Assembly: GCA_024227135.1 (NCBI GenBank)
Contig: JAAELC010000208.1
Span: 1-46,347, forward strand
Length of the DNA: 46,347 nucleotides
DNA from: Gammaproteobacteria bacterium
GTDB taxonomy: Bacteria; Pseudomonadota; Gammaproteobacteria; Chromatiales; Chromatiaceae
Reading direction: 5' to 3'
Shown: one piece after another, positions 46,216 to 46,347 of the stretch
How the letters are laid out: every line of letters starts with the position of its first letter
Numbering within the stretch: the first letter of the stretch is position 1
Program-made: the position numbers and the translations under genes
The notes under the pieces: generated by a model
Told to the model about the DNA's origin: nothing
What the model saw: the letters and a program-made list of their open reading frames with translations, nothing else
Databases searched by the model: none

Positions 46216-46347
46216 CAAGTAACAAGTGGCAAGTGGCAAGTGGCAAGTGGCAAGTGGCAAGTGGCAAGTGGCAAGTGGCAAGTGGCAAGTGGCAAGTGGC
46301 AAGTGGCAAGTGGCAAGTGGCAAGTGGCAAGTGGCAAGTGGCAAGTG
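46216..46347. repeat. CAAGTGG heptanucleotide tandem repeat, running off the window
   Basis: One degenerate unit (CAAGTAA, 46216-46222) is followed by 17 perfect CAAGTGG units and 6 further bases (46223-46347), up to the last base of the window. There is no sequence variation between units. The tract begins 7 bp upstream of the type II DAHP synthase start codon, where its leader should be. It has no stop codon in any frame, so it reads as a periodic heptapeptide, which I do not regard as a gene. Confidence 0.97.

Noticed and set aside
45943-46344. Open frame translating the 7-bp repeat into a periodic heptapeptide
   Set aside because: A 7-bp repeat without stops gives this in every frame; it runs into the antisense frame of the DAHP synthase, not a real gene.
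46216-46347. CRISPR-like array
   Set aside because: The repeat units are contiguous and only 7 bp long, with no spacers and no cas genes.

Overview
The window looks like a GC-rich gammaproteobacterial chromosome, probably a sulfur oxidiser of the purple-sulfur-bacterium/Chromatiales type, which includes many marine invertebrate symbionts. The clues are a remnant of a reverse-type dissimilatory sulfite reductase gene (dsrA), a two-subunit class III PHA synthase (phaE-phaC), a bioBFHCD operon divergent from comF, and rlmKL. The taxonomic placement is inference. No rRNA, tRNA or CRISPR was recognised. The right end stops inside a 7-bp tandem repeat, so it may be an assembly break.

Layout. 1-7.35 kb: an EamA transporter gene broken by a homopolymer frameshift, ada, a small membrane protein, a large Pat-type acyl-CoA synthetase/acetyltransferase, a LysE-type exporter, and a frameshifted, truncated dsrA. 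8-18 kb: a carbon-assimilation block. etfB-etfA and a double-hotdog MaoC-like hydratase run rightward. They converge on a leftward array encoding methylsuccinyl-CoA dehydrogenase, ethylmalonyl-CoA mutase, the chaperone MeaB and crotonyl-CoA carboxylase/reductase (Ccr). The Ccr carries an unusual C-terminal CBS-domain pair. 18.4-24.8 kb: a polyhydroxybutyrate block with three acetoacetyl-CoA reductases, a phasin, the regulator PhaR, PhaE (with a lysine-rich tail) and PhaC. 25-32 kb: hisG, a ydcH-like gene, comF and bioBFHCD. 32-41 kb: rlmKL, a type I DAHP synthase, a CASTOR/POLLUX-like channel, a truncated GyrI-like protein, a glutaredoxin-thioredoxin reductase fusion and an IS630-type transposase. 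41.4-46.3 kb: a large secreted multidomain protein, then a type II DAHP synthase whose 5' region is a CAAGTGG tandem repeat.

The 8-24 kb blocks form one metabolic unit. PhaB reductases make (R)-3-hydroxybutyryl-CoA, which PhaEC stores as PHB. An (R)-hydratase, possibly the MaoC-like protein here, could convert it to crotonyl-CoA. Ccr, Ecm/MeaB and Mcd (electrons to the neighbouring ETF) would carry crotonyl-CoA through the CO2-fixing half of the ethylmalonyl-CoA pathway. Epimerase, beta-methylmalyl-CoA lyase, propionyl-CoA carboxylase and beta-ketothiolase are not in the window.

The points most worth following up are the Ccr-CBS fusion, the clustering of this pathway with PHB genes, the operator-like repeats over the phasin promoter, the dsrA remnant, the Grx-TrxR fusion and the repeat tract next to the DAHP synthase start.
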